A DNA stretch of 64,000 nt from Hyphomicrobiales bacterium (GTDB lineage: Bacteria; Pseudomonadota; Alphaproteobacteria; Rhizobiales; Rhizobiaceae). This document shows, piece after piece, positions 48,935 through 57,807 of this stretch. The position numbers were made by a program, and so were the translations under genes. The stretch covers positions 1 through 64,000 of the forward strand of contig UCNG01000010.1 in NCBI GenBank assembly GCA_900473915.1, read 5' to 3'. Below the pieces are notes generated by a model. It had not been told where the DNA came from. It searched no databases and saw nothing but the letters and a program-made list of their open reading frames with translations. The stretch's first letter is position 1. The number at the start of each line of letters is the position of its first letter.

Positions 48935-49231
48935 TCAGTTTTCTATCGTCAGGCGTACCGAAATCCGGTCAAAATTTACCGGAAGGGTCATGCGCATGGA
49001 CGCGCGTGGCTGGACCAGTCGCTTGTTGCGCGCCGCGTGGCAGACGAGCAGCCCGACCAGATCGCGGGTCTGGAAGCCGGTTCCGCGCCGCACATCTGCA
49101 ATTCGCAGCGCGGCCTGCTTGAGCCCTTGAACGGAGAACAGAGCTCCGACGGCTGAGGTCCTGCCTTCATCCTGTGTCCAATTGGCAGTCTTGAACGGCG
49201 GCAGGCCGAAAGTTTCTCTCATATTTGACAT
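48935..49231 (-). CDS. Hypothetical protein
   Basis: I do not recognise this 98-residue protein. It has no signal peptide or membrane segment; TQDEGRTSAVGALFSVQGLKQAALRIADVRRG and RDLVGLLVCHAARNKRLVQPRASMRM suggest an alpha/beta cytosolic protein with one Cys. An AGAGG motif about 9 nt before the ATG supports translation. Its stop lies close to the terminator at 48888-48915, which can serve this gene too. The D,D-carboxypeptidase gene begins downstream of nothing shared; it ends 73 nt upstream of this start. Confidence 0.6.
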   Translation of the reverse strand: MSNMRETFGLPPFKTANWTQDEGRTSAVGALFSVQGLKQAALRIADVRRGTGFQTRDLVGLLVCHAARNKRLVQPRASMRMTLPVNFDRISVRLTIEN

Positions 49232-49303
49232 CTCGAAACCCTCTACGCACTACAAATTCGGGTTTGAAGCTGGCAGCGATGGGGCAGAGCCCCTCGCAAT
49301 CGA

Positions 49304-50713
49304 TTAGTTCGCGACCGCATAGCAGCCGAAATTTTTCTTCTTCAACGATGCGCATGCATCCCAGGCGGCTTGCTTTGAGGAGAAGCCCACAAAGCGAGCG
49401 CGGTAGAAAGTTGCACTGCCCTTGTTGAATGTCTCGGTATAGGGCGAGGCGGCGCGCAGCGTTCCGCCTGCTGTGGCGGAAGCCTTGGCCAGCATGTCAC
49501 GCGCCTGGCCTTCGCTCGGCAGAGAACCAATCTGGATTGCCCAGCCACCGGCAGCAGGTGCGGAAGCGGTCGTGACCGGATCTACGTCCTGGGTCGGCGC
49601 AGATGGAAGGGCGGCCTTCGGCGTTGGGCGAACCGCAGCCTGTGCCGCGAGTGCTGCCGGGCGTGCAGTCGGAGCTGCAAGCGCCAGAACCTGCGGCTGG
49701 TCGCTGTCACCTTCGCCGCTTTCATTGTTGATGACATCTTCCACGGCGGCGGCCTGACGTGTTACCGGAACCGGGGCGTTCCGGGCCTTCGGAAGATCAA
49801 TCGAGGCAACAACCTGCGGTGCATCGTTGCGCATTGCGACGAGCGGTGCGGCATTACGGCTGCGCGTTGCCATTGGGAGATATTTGCGAATGAGCTGAGC
49901 CATATGGGCGTCGCGGCTTGCACCGGTGTTACCGCCCATTACGACGGCCACGAGTCTGCGTCCGTCGAGGCTTACCGAAGAAGCCAGATTGTAGCCGGAT
50001 GCGTTGGTGTAGCCGGTCTTGATGCCATCGACGCCTTCGACGCGACCGAGCAGACGGTTGTGGCCATTGATGGTCTGGCCGCGGAAAACGAAGCTGCGAC
50101 GCGAGAAATAGGAGAACTCATTCGGGAAGTGCTGCCGAAGTGCAATGCTGAGGATCGCCATGTCGCGCGCGGTCGTGTGCTGCGCCATGTTGGGCAGGCC
50201 TGAAGCATTCCGGAACGTGGTGTTTCGCATGCCAAGACGGCGCGCTTTCGCCGTCATCATCTGGGCAAAGCGCTCTTCAGAGCCGCCGATATATTCGCCG
50301 ACGGCAGTTGCGACGTCGTTGGCCGATTTCGTAATCATGGCAAGGGCTGCATCTTCAGCACGAATGCTCTGGCCGGGACGAAAGCCGATCTTCGTAGGAG
50401 GACGGGCAGCAGCATAAGCGGACACCGGGATACGGGTGTCCTTGTCCATGCGACCGGCCTGCATTGCCTCAAACAGCATGTATAGCGTCATCATTTTCGT
50501 GAGAGAGGCGGGATAGCGCTGCGCATCGGCATTCGAAGCGAACAGCGTCTTGCCGGTGTTCGCATCAATTACGATAGCTGCGTATCGGTCGCCTGCGGCT
50601 ATCGCCGGTATCGTTGTGGAAGCTGTTGAACATCCCGTTACAACTGCAAGAAGAAGCGTGGCTTGTGCCGCTCTTTTCAAGGCATATGCGACTTTACTAA
50701 ACGCGGTACGCAC
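49304..50713 (-). CDS. D-alanyl-D-alanine carboxypeptidase with SPOR domain
   Basis: This 469-residue serine peptidase trims the terminal D-Ala of peptidoglycan stem peptides. The S11 motifs are Ser70-x-x-Lys73 (SLTK), Ser130-Ala-Asn132 (SAN) and Lys232-Thr-Gly (KTG). A lipobox-like VTGC (Cys28) follows the signal peptide. A Pro/Ala-rich linker leads to a SPOR domain (about 385-465) that binds glycan strands at the septum. Translation starts at a GTG preceded by AGGTAGG. It resembles the DacC/DacF type and is a good candidate for a cell-division-linked carboxypeptidase. Confidence 0.9.
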   Translation of the reverse strand: MRTAFSKVAYALKRAAQATLLLAVVTGCSTASTTIPAIAAGDRYAAIVIDANTGKTLFASNADAQRYPASLTKMMTLYMLFEAMQAGRMDKDTRIPVSAYAAARPPTKIGFRPGQSIRAEDAALAMITKSANDVATAVGEYIGGSEERFAQMMTAKARRLGMRNTTFRNASGLPNMAQHTTARDMAILSIALRQHFPNEFSYFSRRSFVFRGQTINGHNRLLGRVEGVDGIKTGYTNASGYNLASSVSLDGRRLVAVVMGGNTGASRDAHMAQLIRKYLPMATRSRNAAPLVAMRNDAPQVVASIDLPKARNAPVPVTRQAAAVEDVINNESGEGDSDQPQVLALAAPTARPAALAAQAAVRPTPKAALPSAPTQDVDPVTTASAPAAGGWAIQIGSLPSEGQARDMLAKASATAGGTLRAASPYTETFNKGSATFYRARFVGFSSKQAAWDACASLKKKNFGCYAVAN

Positions 50714-51261
50714 GATGATGACCTACCTGTATCCCTGATTTTTTAAACTGCGGCACAAAAGGCACACAGCGTCTAATTCAGTGATCCTACTGCCATCAGC
50801 GTTACCAATCCGTTTATGGTAACCGAGTTATTCATAAATTTCGGAAAATTTTTGGGTAGGGTTGCAATGCCTGCGACGGGTTCCAGTCGCAGCGATTTCA
50901 GCCGATCACGCAGATGTGTCGTTGAATTATAGTTCGCGTCTTATCCGATCGAAGCCGGATCAAAAAACAGTCCGGTGGGATGATTTTGAAAATGGAAATT
51001 TGTTCTCTGATTTCTCCGGGCCGGATTTTATGCCCCGATTATCAACGTATTTGTTTATGAGACCTGCATTTTATCAGCTGTTTTATGCAGGTCGTTTGGC
51101 CGGGGCTTATTGTTCGCCCGATATCATATAACTGTGTCAAGCCTCGTTATTGCAATAAGTCTCGGTTGCAAGTGCCAATGAAGGGCTTAAAATCACCACA
51201 TGACGACCTACATAATAGGGCAAGTTGGGTCAGACAGATGGGCATCCGGGTAATAGGTTTC
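50714..51261. other. Divergent spacer between the carboxypeptidase and clpS genes
   Basis: This 548-nt region is AT-rich and should hold both promoters. It contains an inverted repeat GTTACCA-N9-TGGTAAC (50801-50823). A 90-codon frame (50862-51131) has no family resemblance and no clear binding site, so it is not called. Confidence 0.5.
50801..50823. promoter_or_regulatory. Operator-like inverted repeat
   Basis: GTTACCA (50801-50807), 9 bases, TGGTAAC (50817-50823). The 23-bp dyad lies between divergent genes and could be a binding site for an unknown regulator; symmetry is the only evidence. Confidence 0.35.
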
Positions 51262-51612
51262 ATGAGGCAACTTGATACAGTTATGCAAAGCAAGACCGAC
51301 GGCGGAAATGGCCCGGAAAACGGCACCGTTGTGGTTACGCGTACGCAGCCGAAAACCAAAAAGCCCAGCCTCTATCGTGTCCTGCTCCTCAACGACGACT
51401 ACACCCCCATGGAGTTCGTCGTTCATGTCCTGCAGCGGTTTTTCCAGAAGAACCGGGATGATGCCACGCGCATCATGCTGCATGTTCACAATCACGGGGT
51501 CGGCGAGTGCGGCGTATTTACATACGAAGTCGCCGAAACCAAAGTCAGCCAGGTCATGGATTTCGCCCGCCAAAACCAGCATCCGCTGCAATGCGTGATG
51601 GAGAAAAAGTGA
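51262..51612 (+). CDS. clpS: ATP-dependent Clp protease adaptor ClpS
   Basis: ClpS (116 residues) delivers N-end-rule substrates to ClpAP. The core [26 protein letters not shown] and [23 protein letters not shown] is conserved, including the Asp-Asp pair that binds the substrate N-terminus. Two starts are possible, 51262 (AGG 6 nt upstream) and 51283; the N-terminal 30 residues are variable. It ends 6 nt before clpA, and the two form an operon. Confidence 0.93.
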   Translation: MRQLDTVMQSKTDGGNGPENGTVVVTRTQPKTKKPSLYRVLLLNDDYTPMEFVVHVLQRFFQKNRDDATRIMLHVHNHGVGECGVFTYEVAETKVSQVMDFARQNQHPLQCVMEKK

Positions 51613-51618
51613 GGTCAT

Positions 51619-54093
51619 ATGCCATCGTTCTCCCCAAGCCTTGAAAGGGCCCTGCATCAAGCCCTTACAATAGCAAACGAGCGGCATCACGAATATGCGA
51701 CGCTCGAACATCTTTTGCTTGCCTTGATCGACGATCAGGACGCGGGCGCAGTGATGCGTGCCTGCAGCGTCGACCTTGAGCATCTCAAGCGTATCGTCAC
51801 CGATTATATTGATCGCGAACTGGATAATCTCGTCACTGGTTATGATGAAGATTCCAAGCCAACCGCCGCTTTCCAGCGCGTCATTCAGCGCGCAGTCATC
51901 CACGTGCAATCCTCGAACCGTGAGGAAGTGACCGGCGCCAATGTGCTGGTTGCCATCTTTGCGGAACGGGAAAGCCATGCTGCCTATTTCCTCCAGGAGC
52001 AGCAGATGACCCGTTATGACGCGGTGAATTATATTTCGCACGGCATTTCCAAGCGTCCGCAGAGCAGCGAAACCCGCCCGCCGCGCGGCGCAGAGAGCGC
52101 AAGCGAAGAACGGACAAATACCGAACAGGAAGAAAGCGCGAAGAAGAAGCAGGACGCGCTGTCCGCCTATTGCGTCAATCTCAATGAGAAGGCCAAGGCT
52201 GGGCGCATTGATCCGCTGATCGGACGTGACAGCGAAATCAGCCGCACCATTCAGGTGCTCTGCCGCCGTTCGAAGAACAACCCGCTTTATGTGGGCGATC
52301 CGGGTGTCGGCAAGACCGCAATCGCTGAAGGTCTTGCCAAGCGGATCGTTGAGGGACAGGTTCCGGAAGCACTTGCTGATGCGACGATCTTTTCGCTCGA
52401 CATGGGCACGCTTTTGGCTGGCACCCGTTATCGCGGTGACTTCGAGGAGCGTCTGAAGCAGGTCGTCAAGGAACTCGAAGAGTATCCGGGTGCGGTCCTG
52501 TTCATCGACGAAATTCACACCGTCATCGGCGCAGGCGCTACTTCGGGCGGGGCGATGGACGCGTCGAACCTGTTGAAGCCTGCACTTTCCTCGGGTGCCA
52601 TCCGCTGCATCGGGTCGACGACCTATAAGGAATATCGTCAGTTCTTCGAGAAAGACCGGGCCTTGGTCCGTCGTTTCCAGAAGATCGATGTGAATGAGCC
52701 GTCGATCCCGGACGCGATTGAAATCATGAAGGGGCTGAAGCCCTACTTCGAGGATTTCCACAAGGTCAAGTACACGGTTGATGCCATCAAGACGGCGGTG
52801 GAATTGTCTGCTCGTTATATTTCGGATCGCAAATTGCCCGATAAGGCAATTGATGTGATCGACGAAACAGGCGCGAGCCAGATGCTGTTGCCTGAGAACA
52901 AGCGCAAGAAGACCATCGGCGTGAAGGAAATCGAAGCGACAATCGCGACGATGGCCCGTATCCCGCCGAAGTCTGTATCGAAGGATGACGAACAGGTTCT
53001 GTCGCATCTGGATGCCGAGCTGAAGCGGGTCGTCTATGGCCAGGATCTGGCAATCGAAGCACTGTCAGCCTCGATCAAACTTGCGCGTGCGGGACTACGT
53101 GAACCGGACAAGCCAATTGGCTCCTATCTGTTCTCCGGCCCGACCGGCGTCGGCAAGACGGAAGTTGCCAAACAGCTGGCAAGTTCGCTTGGCGTGGAAC
53201 TCCTGCGTTTCGACATGTCGGAATATATGGAGCGTCACACCGTATCGCGGCTTATCGGTGCACCTCCCGGTTATGTCGGCTTCGACCAGGGCGGTCTCCT
53301 GACCGATGGCGTCGATCAGCATCCGCATTGCGTGTTGCTTCTCGACGAAATCGAGAAGGCGCATCCGGATTTGTTCAACATCCTGTTGCAGGTCATGGAT
53401 CACGGTTCACTGACCGATCACAACGGCAAGAAGATCGACTTCCGCAATGTGATCCTGATCATGACCACCAATGCCGGTGCGTCGGATATGGCCAAGGCGG
53501 CAATCGGCTTCGGTTCTACGCGTCGCGAGGGCGACGACATGGAAGCGATCAACCGCCTGTTCACGCCCGAGTTCCGCAACCGTCTGGATGCGATCATTCC
53601 GTTCGGTCCGCTGCCGGTCCCGGTCATTCATCAGGTCGTGCAGAAGTTCGTGCTTCAGCTTGAGGCACAGCTTGCTGAACGCGGGGTGACATTTGAGTTG
53701 ACGGAGGGTGCAATCGCCTGGCTGGCTGACAAGGGATACGACGAGCGCATGGGTGCACGTCCGCTTGGCCGGGTTATCCAGGAACACATCAAGAAGCCAT
53801 TGGCTGATGAAGTGCTGTTTGGAAAACTCAAGCATGGTGGCACGGTTCGTGTGGATGTCGTGACCAAGCCGGATGGAAAAACCGATCTGGCGCTGGAGAG
53901 TGTGGCCGACAAGCCGGTAAGTCCGAAGAAGGACATTCCGGCGGAAAAGAAGCTGCCGCCGCGCAAGAAGGCTGCTCCGAAGAAGGCAGAGAAGGAGAAG
54001 GTATTGGCTGGCAAGGCTGAGCCTGCACCAAAATCCTCATCGAAGACTTCGGCGACCAAATCTTCGGTGCCCAAGGTGCCGCGCAAGAAATAA
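51619..54093 (+). CDS. clpA: ATP-dependent Clp protease ATP-binding subunit ClpA
   Basis: ClpA (824 residues, E. coli 758) unfolds proteins for ClpP. It has the N-terminal repeat domain that docks ClpS, two AAA+ modules with P-loops GDPGVGKT (226-233) and GPTGVGKTE (507-515), and the IGF/L-type ClpP loop (GFGST near residue 630). The last about 65 residues form a Lys/Ala/Pro-rich tail (KKLPPRKKAAPKKAEKEK) absent from E. coli ClpA. A strong terminator follows. Confidence 0.96.
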   Translation: MPSFSPSLERALHQALTIANERHHEYATLEHLLLALIDDQDAGAVMRACSVDLEHLKRIVTDYIDRELDNLVTGYDEDSKPTAAFQRVIQRAVIHVQSSNREEVTGANVLVAIFAERESHAAYFLQEQQMTRYDAVNYISHGISKRPQSSETRPPRGAESASEERTNTEQEESAKKKQDALSAYCVNLNEKAKAGRIDPLIGRDSEISRTIQVLCRRSKNNPLYVGDPGVGKTAIAEGLAKRIVEGQVPEALADATIFSLDMGTLLAGTRYRGDFEERLKQVVKELEEYPGAVLFIDEIHTVIGAGATSGGAMDASNLLKPALSSGAIRCIGSTTYKEYRQFFEKDRALVRRFQKIDVNEPSIPDAIEIMKGLKPYFEDFHKVKYTVDAIKTAVELSARYISDRKLPDKAIDVIDETGASQMLLPENKRKKTIGVKEIEATIATMARIPPKSVSKDDEQVLSHLDAELKRVVYGQDLAIEALSASIKLARAGLREPDKPIGSYLFSGPTGVGKTEVAKQLASSLGVELLRFDMSEYMERHTVSRLIGAPPGYVGFDQGGLLTDGVDQHPHCVLLLDEIEKAHPDLFNILLQVMDHGSLTDHNGKKIDFRNVILIMTTNAGASDMAKAAIGFGSTRREGDDMEAINRLFTPEFRNRLDAIIPFGPLPVPVIHQVVQKFVLQLEAQLAERGVTFELTEGAIAWLADKGYDERMGARPLGRVIQEHIKKPLADEVLFGKLKHGGTVRVDVVTKPDGKTDLALESVADKPVSPKKDIPAEKKLPPRKKAAPKKAEKEKVLAGKAEPAPKSSSKTSATKSSVPKVPRKK

Positions 54094-54104
54094 TCGGAAC
54101 AGAT

Positions 54105-54128
54105 ACGGCCCCTCCGGGGGCCGTTTTT
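54105..54128 (+). terminator. Terminator of clpSA
   Basis: ACGGCCCC (54105-54112) pairs with GGGGCCGT (54117-54124) around TCCG, followed by five T. Confidence 0.92.
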
Positions 54129-54226
54129 CTTGGATATATGAGGAGCATGGACGAAAATCGAGGTTTTCCCATTCAGGCGGAAGAAACTGGGTGCAACTTG
54201 CTTGGACCTTGCTCTAACGTGGCTCC

Positions 54227-54988
54227 ATGCCTCTGATTCATTCCAGTGCTCCTCAGCAGACCGTGGAAGATCATCGTCAAATGCGATGGTTTTTGCGCGG
54301 TTGTATGCGCATTTGCAGCATTCCAGCTCTATTATTGATGAGTTCCTTTATCGGTTTCGCGGGACTGGCGATCGAAAGTGGCATCACCGTTGTTCAGGCC
54401 GTTTTCATGACCCTGACCATCTGGGCTCTTCCGGCGAAGGTTGTTCTGATCGGTGCGATTAGCGCAGGTGTGGCTCTGCCTGCTGCGGCGCTCGCCGTTG
54501 GTTTGTCTTCTGTGCGTCTGATGCCGATGGTGGTTGCGCTGCTGCCTGAGTTGCAGGGGCCGAAAACGCGGAAGCTGACACTGTTGGCTCTTTGCCATTT
54601 CGTTGCGGTTACCGCCTGGGTCATGGCTATGGAAGAACTGCGCAAGATCCCGCGTGATATGCGAACCAGTTATTTCGCGGGAATAGGGATGGTTCTGGTG
54701 GGAACCAATGCGGTTATCGTCGCTATCGTCTATTCGCTATCGACGTCTTTTCCGCCAATCGTTTTCGCTGCACTTTTCATGCTGACGCCAATGTACTTTC
54801 TGACCTCGCTTTGGCGCTCTGCCAGGGAGCAAGCGGGGCAGGTTGCGATGATCTCCGGGATCGTTCTGTTTCCTATATTCCATCATCTGGCCCCCGGCTA
54901 CGACCTGCTGATCACTGGTGTTCTCGGCGGATTGATTGCGTTCGGTTTTCACCGTATGCGCCGTCGGCCGACAGGAGCAGATGAATGA
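54227..54988 (+). CDS. azlC: AzlC family branched-chain amino acid permease subunit
   Basis: This 253-residue protein has about 6-7 hydrophobic segments and fits the AzlC family (LSSVRLMPMVVALLPELQG, WALPAKVVLIGAISAG), which with AzlD exports branched-chain or other hydrophobic amino acids. The start at 54227 lacks a clear binding site; an internal ATG at 54281 has GGAAG upstream and may be used instead. Its end overlaps azlD by 4 nt (ATGA). Confidence 0.85.
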   Translation: MPLIHSSAPQQTVEDHRQMRWFLRGCMRICSIPALLLMSSFIGFAGLAIESGITVVQAVFMTLTIWALPAKVVLIGAISAGVALPAAALAVGLSSVRLMPMVVALLPELQGPKTRKLTLLALCHFVAVTAWVMAMEELRKIPRDMRTSYFAGIGMVLVGTNAVIVAIVYSLSTSFPPIVFAALFMLTPMYFLTSLWRSAREQAGQVAMISGIVLFPIFHHLAPGYDLLITGVLGGLIAFGFHRMRRRPTGADE

Positions 54989-55332
54989 ACTGGGATAGTT
55001 TTTCGACCTGGTGGTGGCCGTTTCTGTTTATTTTGCTGGCGGGAGCACTTCCAACCTATCTGTTCCGCGTGATGGGAGTGCTGGTTGGTGGGCGCGTACG
55101 GGAGGATTCGCAGGCTCTTGTTTTCGTGCGCTGCGTTGCAACGGCGCTGGTTGCAGGTGTTATTGCGCAGCTTATTCTCTATCCCAATGGAGAACTGGCC
55201 AATTCACCTCTCTGGCTCCGCGCTGGTTCCGCCGTTGCAGGATTTGCCGCCTTTCTCCTCACAGGCAAGCGATTGCTTGTCGGCGTGCTGGTTGCGGAAA
55301 TCCTGCTGGTCATCGGCCTGCTTACTCTTTGA
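54985..55332 (+). CDS. azlD: AzlD family branched-chain amino acid transporter subunit
   Basis: This 115-residue membrane protein has about four hydrophobic segments (FLFILLAGALPTYLFRVMGV and later) and fits the AzlD family, the small partner of AzlC. The ATGA overlap with azlC implies coupled synthesis. It is convergent with the HIT gene. The exported amino acids are not known from sequence. Confidence 0.85.
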   Translation: MNWDSFSTWWWPFLFILLAGALPTYLFRVMGVLVGGRVREDSQALVFVRCVATALVAGVIAQLILYPNGELANSPLWLRAGSAVAGFAAFLLTGKRLLVGVLVAEILLVIGLLTL

Positions 55333-55346
55333 AAGTGTGAGTCATA

Positions 55347-55769
55347 TCAGAGTGCTGCACGAATTTTTTCAGCATTTGCTGAAAGAATCGCGGCGTCTTC
55401 CATCTGTCCGGTATGCGGCTTGAGCGCCACGCCTTCAAAGCGCGGGATTACATGGAAGTGCAGGTGGTAAACGGTCTGTCCCGAGGCCGGTTCGTTGAAC
55501 TGCATGACGGTTACGCCGTCGGCATTGAATGCTTTTTTTACGCCTTGCGCGATTTTCTGCACGACCTGAATGACGTTTGCGAGCGTTTCCGGCTTGGCAT
55601 CGAACAAATTGCGGGAAGGCGCCTTTGGCACAACCAACGTATGGCCCGTGCCTTGCGGCATCACATCCATGAAAGCAACGACATCGTCCGTTTCATAAAC
55701 ACGGGTGGATGGGATTTCGCCGCGCAGGATTTTGGCGAAGATATTGTTGTCATCATAGGTGGCTGACAT
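55347..55769 (-). CDS. HIT-family nucleotide-binding protein
   Basis: This 140-residue protein carries the histidine triad His102-x-His104-x-His106 (HLHFHV) and DVMPQGTGHTLVVPKAP, typical of Hint-type nucleoside phosphoramidate or AMP-lysine hydrolases. GGAG lies 8 nt before the ATG. It follows no close operon partner; the azlD stop is 14 nt from its own. Confidence 0.9.
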   Translation of the reverse strand: MSATYDDNNIFAKILRGEIPSTRVYETDDVVAFMDVMPQGTGHTLVVPKAPSRNLFDAKPETLANVIQVVQKIAQGVKKAFNADGVTVMQFNEPASGQTVYHLHFHVIPRFEGVALKPHTGQMEDAAILSANAEKIRAAL

Positions 55770-55839
55770 GCGATTCTCCAATGCGAAATGTTTGGCAGGA
55801 TCAGACCGTATCAAGTCGCGTTAGGCAAGGTGGATAGAC

Positions 55840-57027
55840 TTATGCATCCCTGAACGGCGAATGTTCTTCTAGGGCGCTTCGAATCTGTTCGACTTCACGG
55901 CGTTCATGATCGAGATAGTCGCGCACTGCATTCCGAAAACCTTCATGGACAATATAATGCGCCGAATGGGTTGTGACCGGAACGTAGCCGCGTGCAATCT
56001 TATGCTCGCCCTGTGCGCCAGCTTCGACGACGCTGAGCTTGCGCTCAATGGCAAAATCGATTGCCTGATGGTAGCAAACCTCGAAATGCAGGTAGGGATG
56101 ATCTTCGATGCAGCCCCAATGACGACCGAAAAGTGTATCACCACCGATGAAGTTGATCGCGCCGGCAATATAATGTCCGTTGCGTTTGGCCATCACGAGC
56201 AGGATGTCGTCGGCCATACTTTCACCGATCAGCGAATAGAACTGCCTGTTCAGATAGGGGCGCCCCCATTTGCGGCTGCCCGTATCCATATAAAATGCAA
56301 AGAAATCGTCCCACACGGATTCCGTAAGGTCACTGCCGGTCAGCCATTCGATTTGGATGCCATCCGACACAGCCTCGCGCCGTTCTTTCTTTAATGCCTT
56401 GCGTTTCCGGGATACAAGTTCGCTCAAAAAGTCATCGTAGCTTTTAAAGTTCTTGTTTTTAAAGTGAAACTGCTGATCCGTGCGATGAAGAAAGCCGGCG
56501 CGCTTTAACGCGGCGATCTCATCCGGCAGTGCAAATGTAACATGCGCTGATGAAACACCGGTCTGATCTGCCAGCTCCCGCAGTCCGCCAGCCAGCGCCA
56601 GTCGAACCGCTTCGCTTTCATAGGCGATGTGATTGAGCAGGCGTGAGCCGGCGACCGGGGTGAAAGGCACCGCAGCCTGAAATTTCGGGTAATATTGTCC
56701 TCCAGCGCGCTCGAAAGCGTCGGCCCATCCATGGTCGAAGACATATTCACCTTGGCTGTGCCCCTTGAGATAGTTCGGAACGGCCCCGATGAGGCGTCCT
56801 TGGTTATCCTCAAGGCGTAAGTGACGAGGAAGCCAACCCGCTTTTGGTGAAACCGAGCCTGATTCTTCCAGAGCCAGCAGGAAATTGCGGGTAATGAAGG
56901 GATTGTAATGTGTGTCCTGCCGGGATGCCCCGACAAGACTGTTCCATTCGTCTGCCGTGAATTCGCTGATATTTTCAACGACACGAAGAACGAAGCTCTG
57001 TTCATTCTGCGGATCTTCGTCGTTCAC
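55840..57027 (-). CDS. FemAB/GNAT-like (DUF482) acyltransferase
   Basis: This 395-residue protein has the DUF482 (peptidogalycan biosynthesis) features of the FemAB-like GNAT superfamily: WLPRHLRLEDNQGRLIGAVPNYLKGHSQGEYVFDHGWADAFER, LVSRKRKALKKERRE and the later YHQAIDFAIERKLSVVEAGAQGEHK. These enzymes are proposed to transfer aminoacyl groups; the substrate is unknown. A GTG start at 57027 with AAAGGA 6 nt upstream is preferred over an ATG at 57054. It is the third gene of an operon with RidA and a glycerophosphodiesterase. Confidence 0.82.
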   Translation of the reverse strand: MNDEDPQNEQSFVLRVVENISEFTADEWNSLVGASRQDTHYNPFITRNFLLALEESGSVSPKAGWLPRHLRLEDNQGRLIGAVPNYLKGHSQGEYVFDHGWADAFERAGGQYYPKFQAAVPFTPVAGSRLLNHIAYESEAVRLALAGGLRELADQTGVSSAHVTFALPDEIAALKRAGFLHRTDQQFHFKNKNFKSYDDFLSELVSRKRKALKKERREAVSDGIQIEWLTGSDLTESVWDDFFAFYMDTGSRKWGRPYLNRQFYSLIGESMADDILLVMAKRNGHYIAGAINFIGGDTLFGRHWGCIEDHPYLHFEVCYHQAIDFAIERKLSVVEAGAQGEHKIARGYVPVTTHSAHYIVHEGFRNAVRDYLDHERREVEQIRSALEEHSPFRDA

Positions 57028-57080
57028 CGCTATTCCTTTGCCGTTATCGCGCATATTCTGCTGCGCTCGGCGTGTTGCCG

Positions 57081-57806
57081 TCAAGCCACGAGGGCGTGTG
57101 GATCAAAGCCTTCGAAGGTGATCTGGTCGACATTGAGATCGCTATGCTTCTGCATTTCCCGATCCCGCACGGTCCAACTGATCACCGGCATCTGCAACTT
57201 TTCCCGAACGAAGGTGACGAACGGGTTAGGCAGATGGTGCACATTATAGGATACGAAGGAGATACCACGCGCCAGCATGGAGAAATGACGCTCAAAGTCT
57301 TCCATGCGAGTACCTTCGGCGGTAAGTCCCCCTGGGATTCCAGGTGCATCTGCTGCAAAGCGGCGAATGAGGTGGTGATCGAAAGACATGATCGCGGCTT
57401 CGCCCTTGTAGGACGACAGTTCTCCGGCAACAGCGGCAACCAGGCCGTCATCCTTGCCCTCGATGCCCTTCAGCTCGATAACGAGTGGGACGCGGCCATC
57501 GACCAGTTCAAGCATCTGGCGAAGCGTCGGCACATGATCGGCGGTGCCGCCGACCTTGAGCGCTGTCGCTTCGGCAAGCGTCAAATCGCTGATGTAGCCT
57601 TCGCGACCGGCAAGCCGCTTCAGATCATCGTCGTGGAAAACGACCACGCCACCGTCACGGGTGAGATGAACGTCGCATTCAATGGCGAACCCCGCTCTTG
57701 CTGCTGCCTCAAACGCTGAAAGGGTGTTTTCCCAGCGTTCCTTATTAAGGTCGTGCAATCCACGATGCGCGATGGGGCGCTTCTTGATCCAGTCGATGGA
57801 GGTCAT
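57081..57806 (-). CDS. Glycerophosphodiester phosphodiesterase
   Basis: This 241-residue TIM-barrel GDPD enzyme hydrolyses deacylated phospholipids to glycerol-3-phosphate and an alcohol. The catalytic HRG (His14) and the metal ligands Glu43, Asp45 and second His47 (ECDVH) are present. There is no signal peptide, so it acts in the cytoplasm. Its ATG begins 1 nt after the RidA stop, and its TGA lies before the FemAB-like gene, so these are cotranscribed. Confidence 0.88.
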   Translation of the reverse strand: MTSIDWIKKRPIAHRGLHDLNKERWENTLSAFEAAARAGFAIECDVHLTRDGGVVVFHDDDLKRLAGREGYISDLTLAEATALKVGGTADHVPTLRQMLELVDGRVPLVIELKGIEGKDDGLVAAVAGELSSYKGEAAIMSFDHHLIRRFAADAPGIPGGLTAEGTRMEDFERHFSMLARGISFVSYNVHHLPNPFVTFVREKLQMPVISWTVRDREMQKHSDLNVDQITFEGFDPHALVA

Positions 57807-57807
57807 G

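Noticed and set aside
50862-51131. A 90-codon plus-strand frame in the carboxypeptidase-clpS gap
   Set aside because: No clear ribosome binding site, no family resemblance and composition like intergenic DNA.
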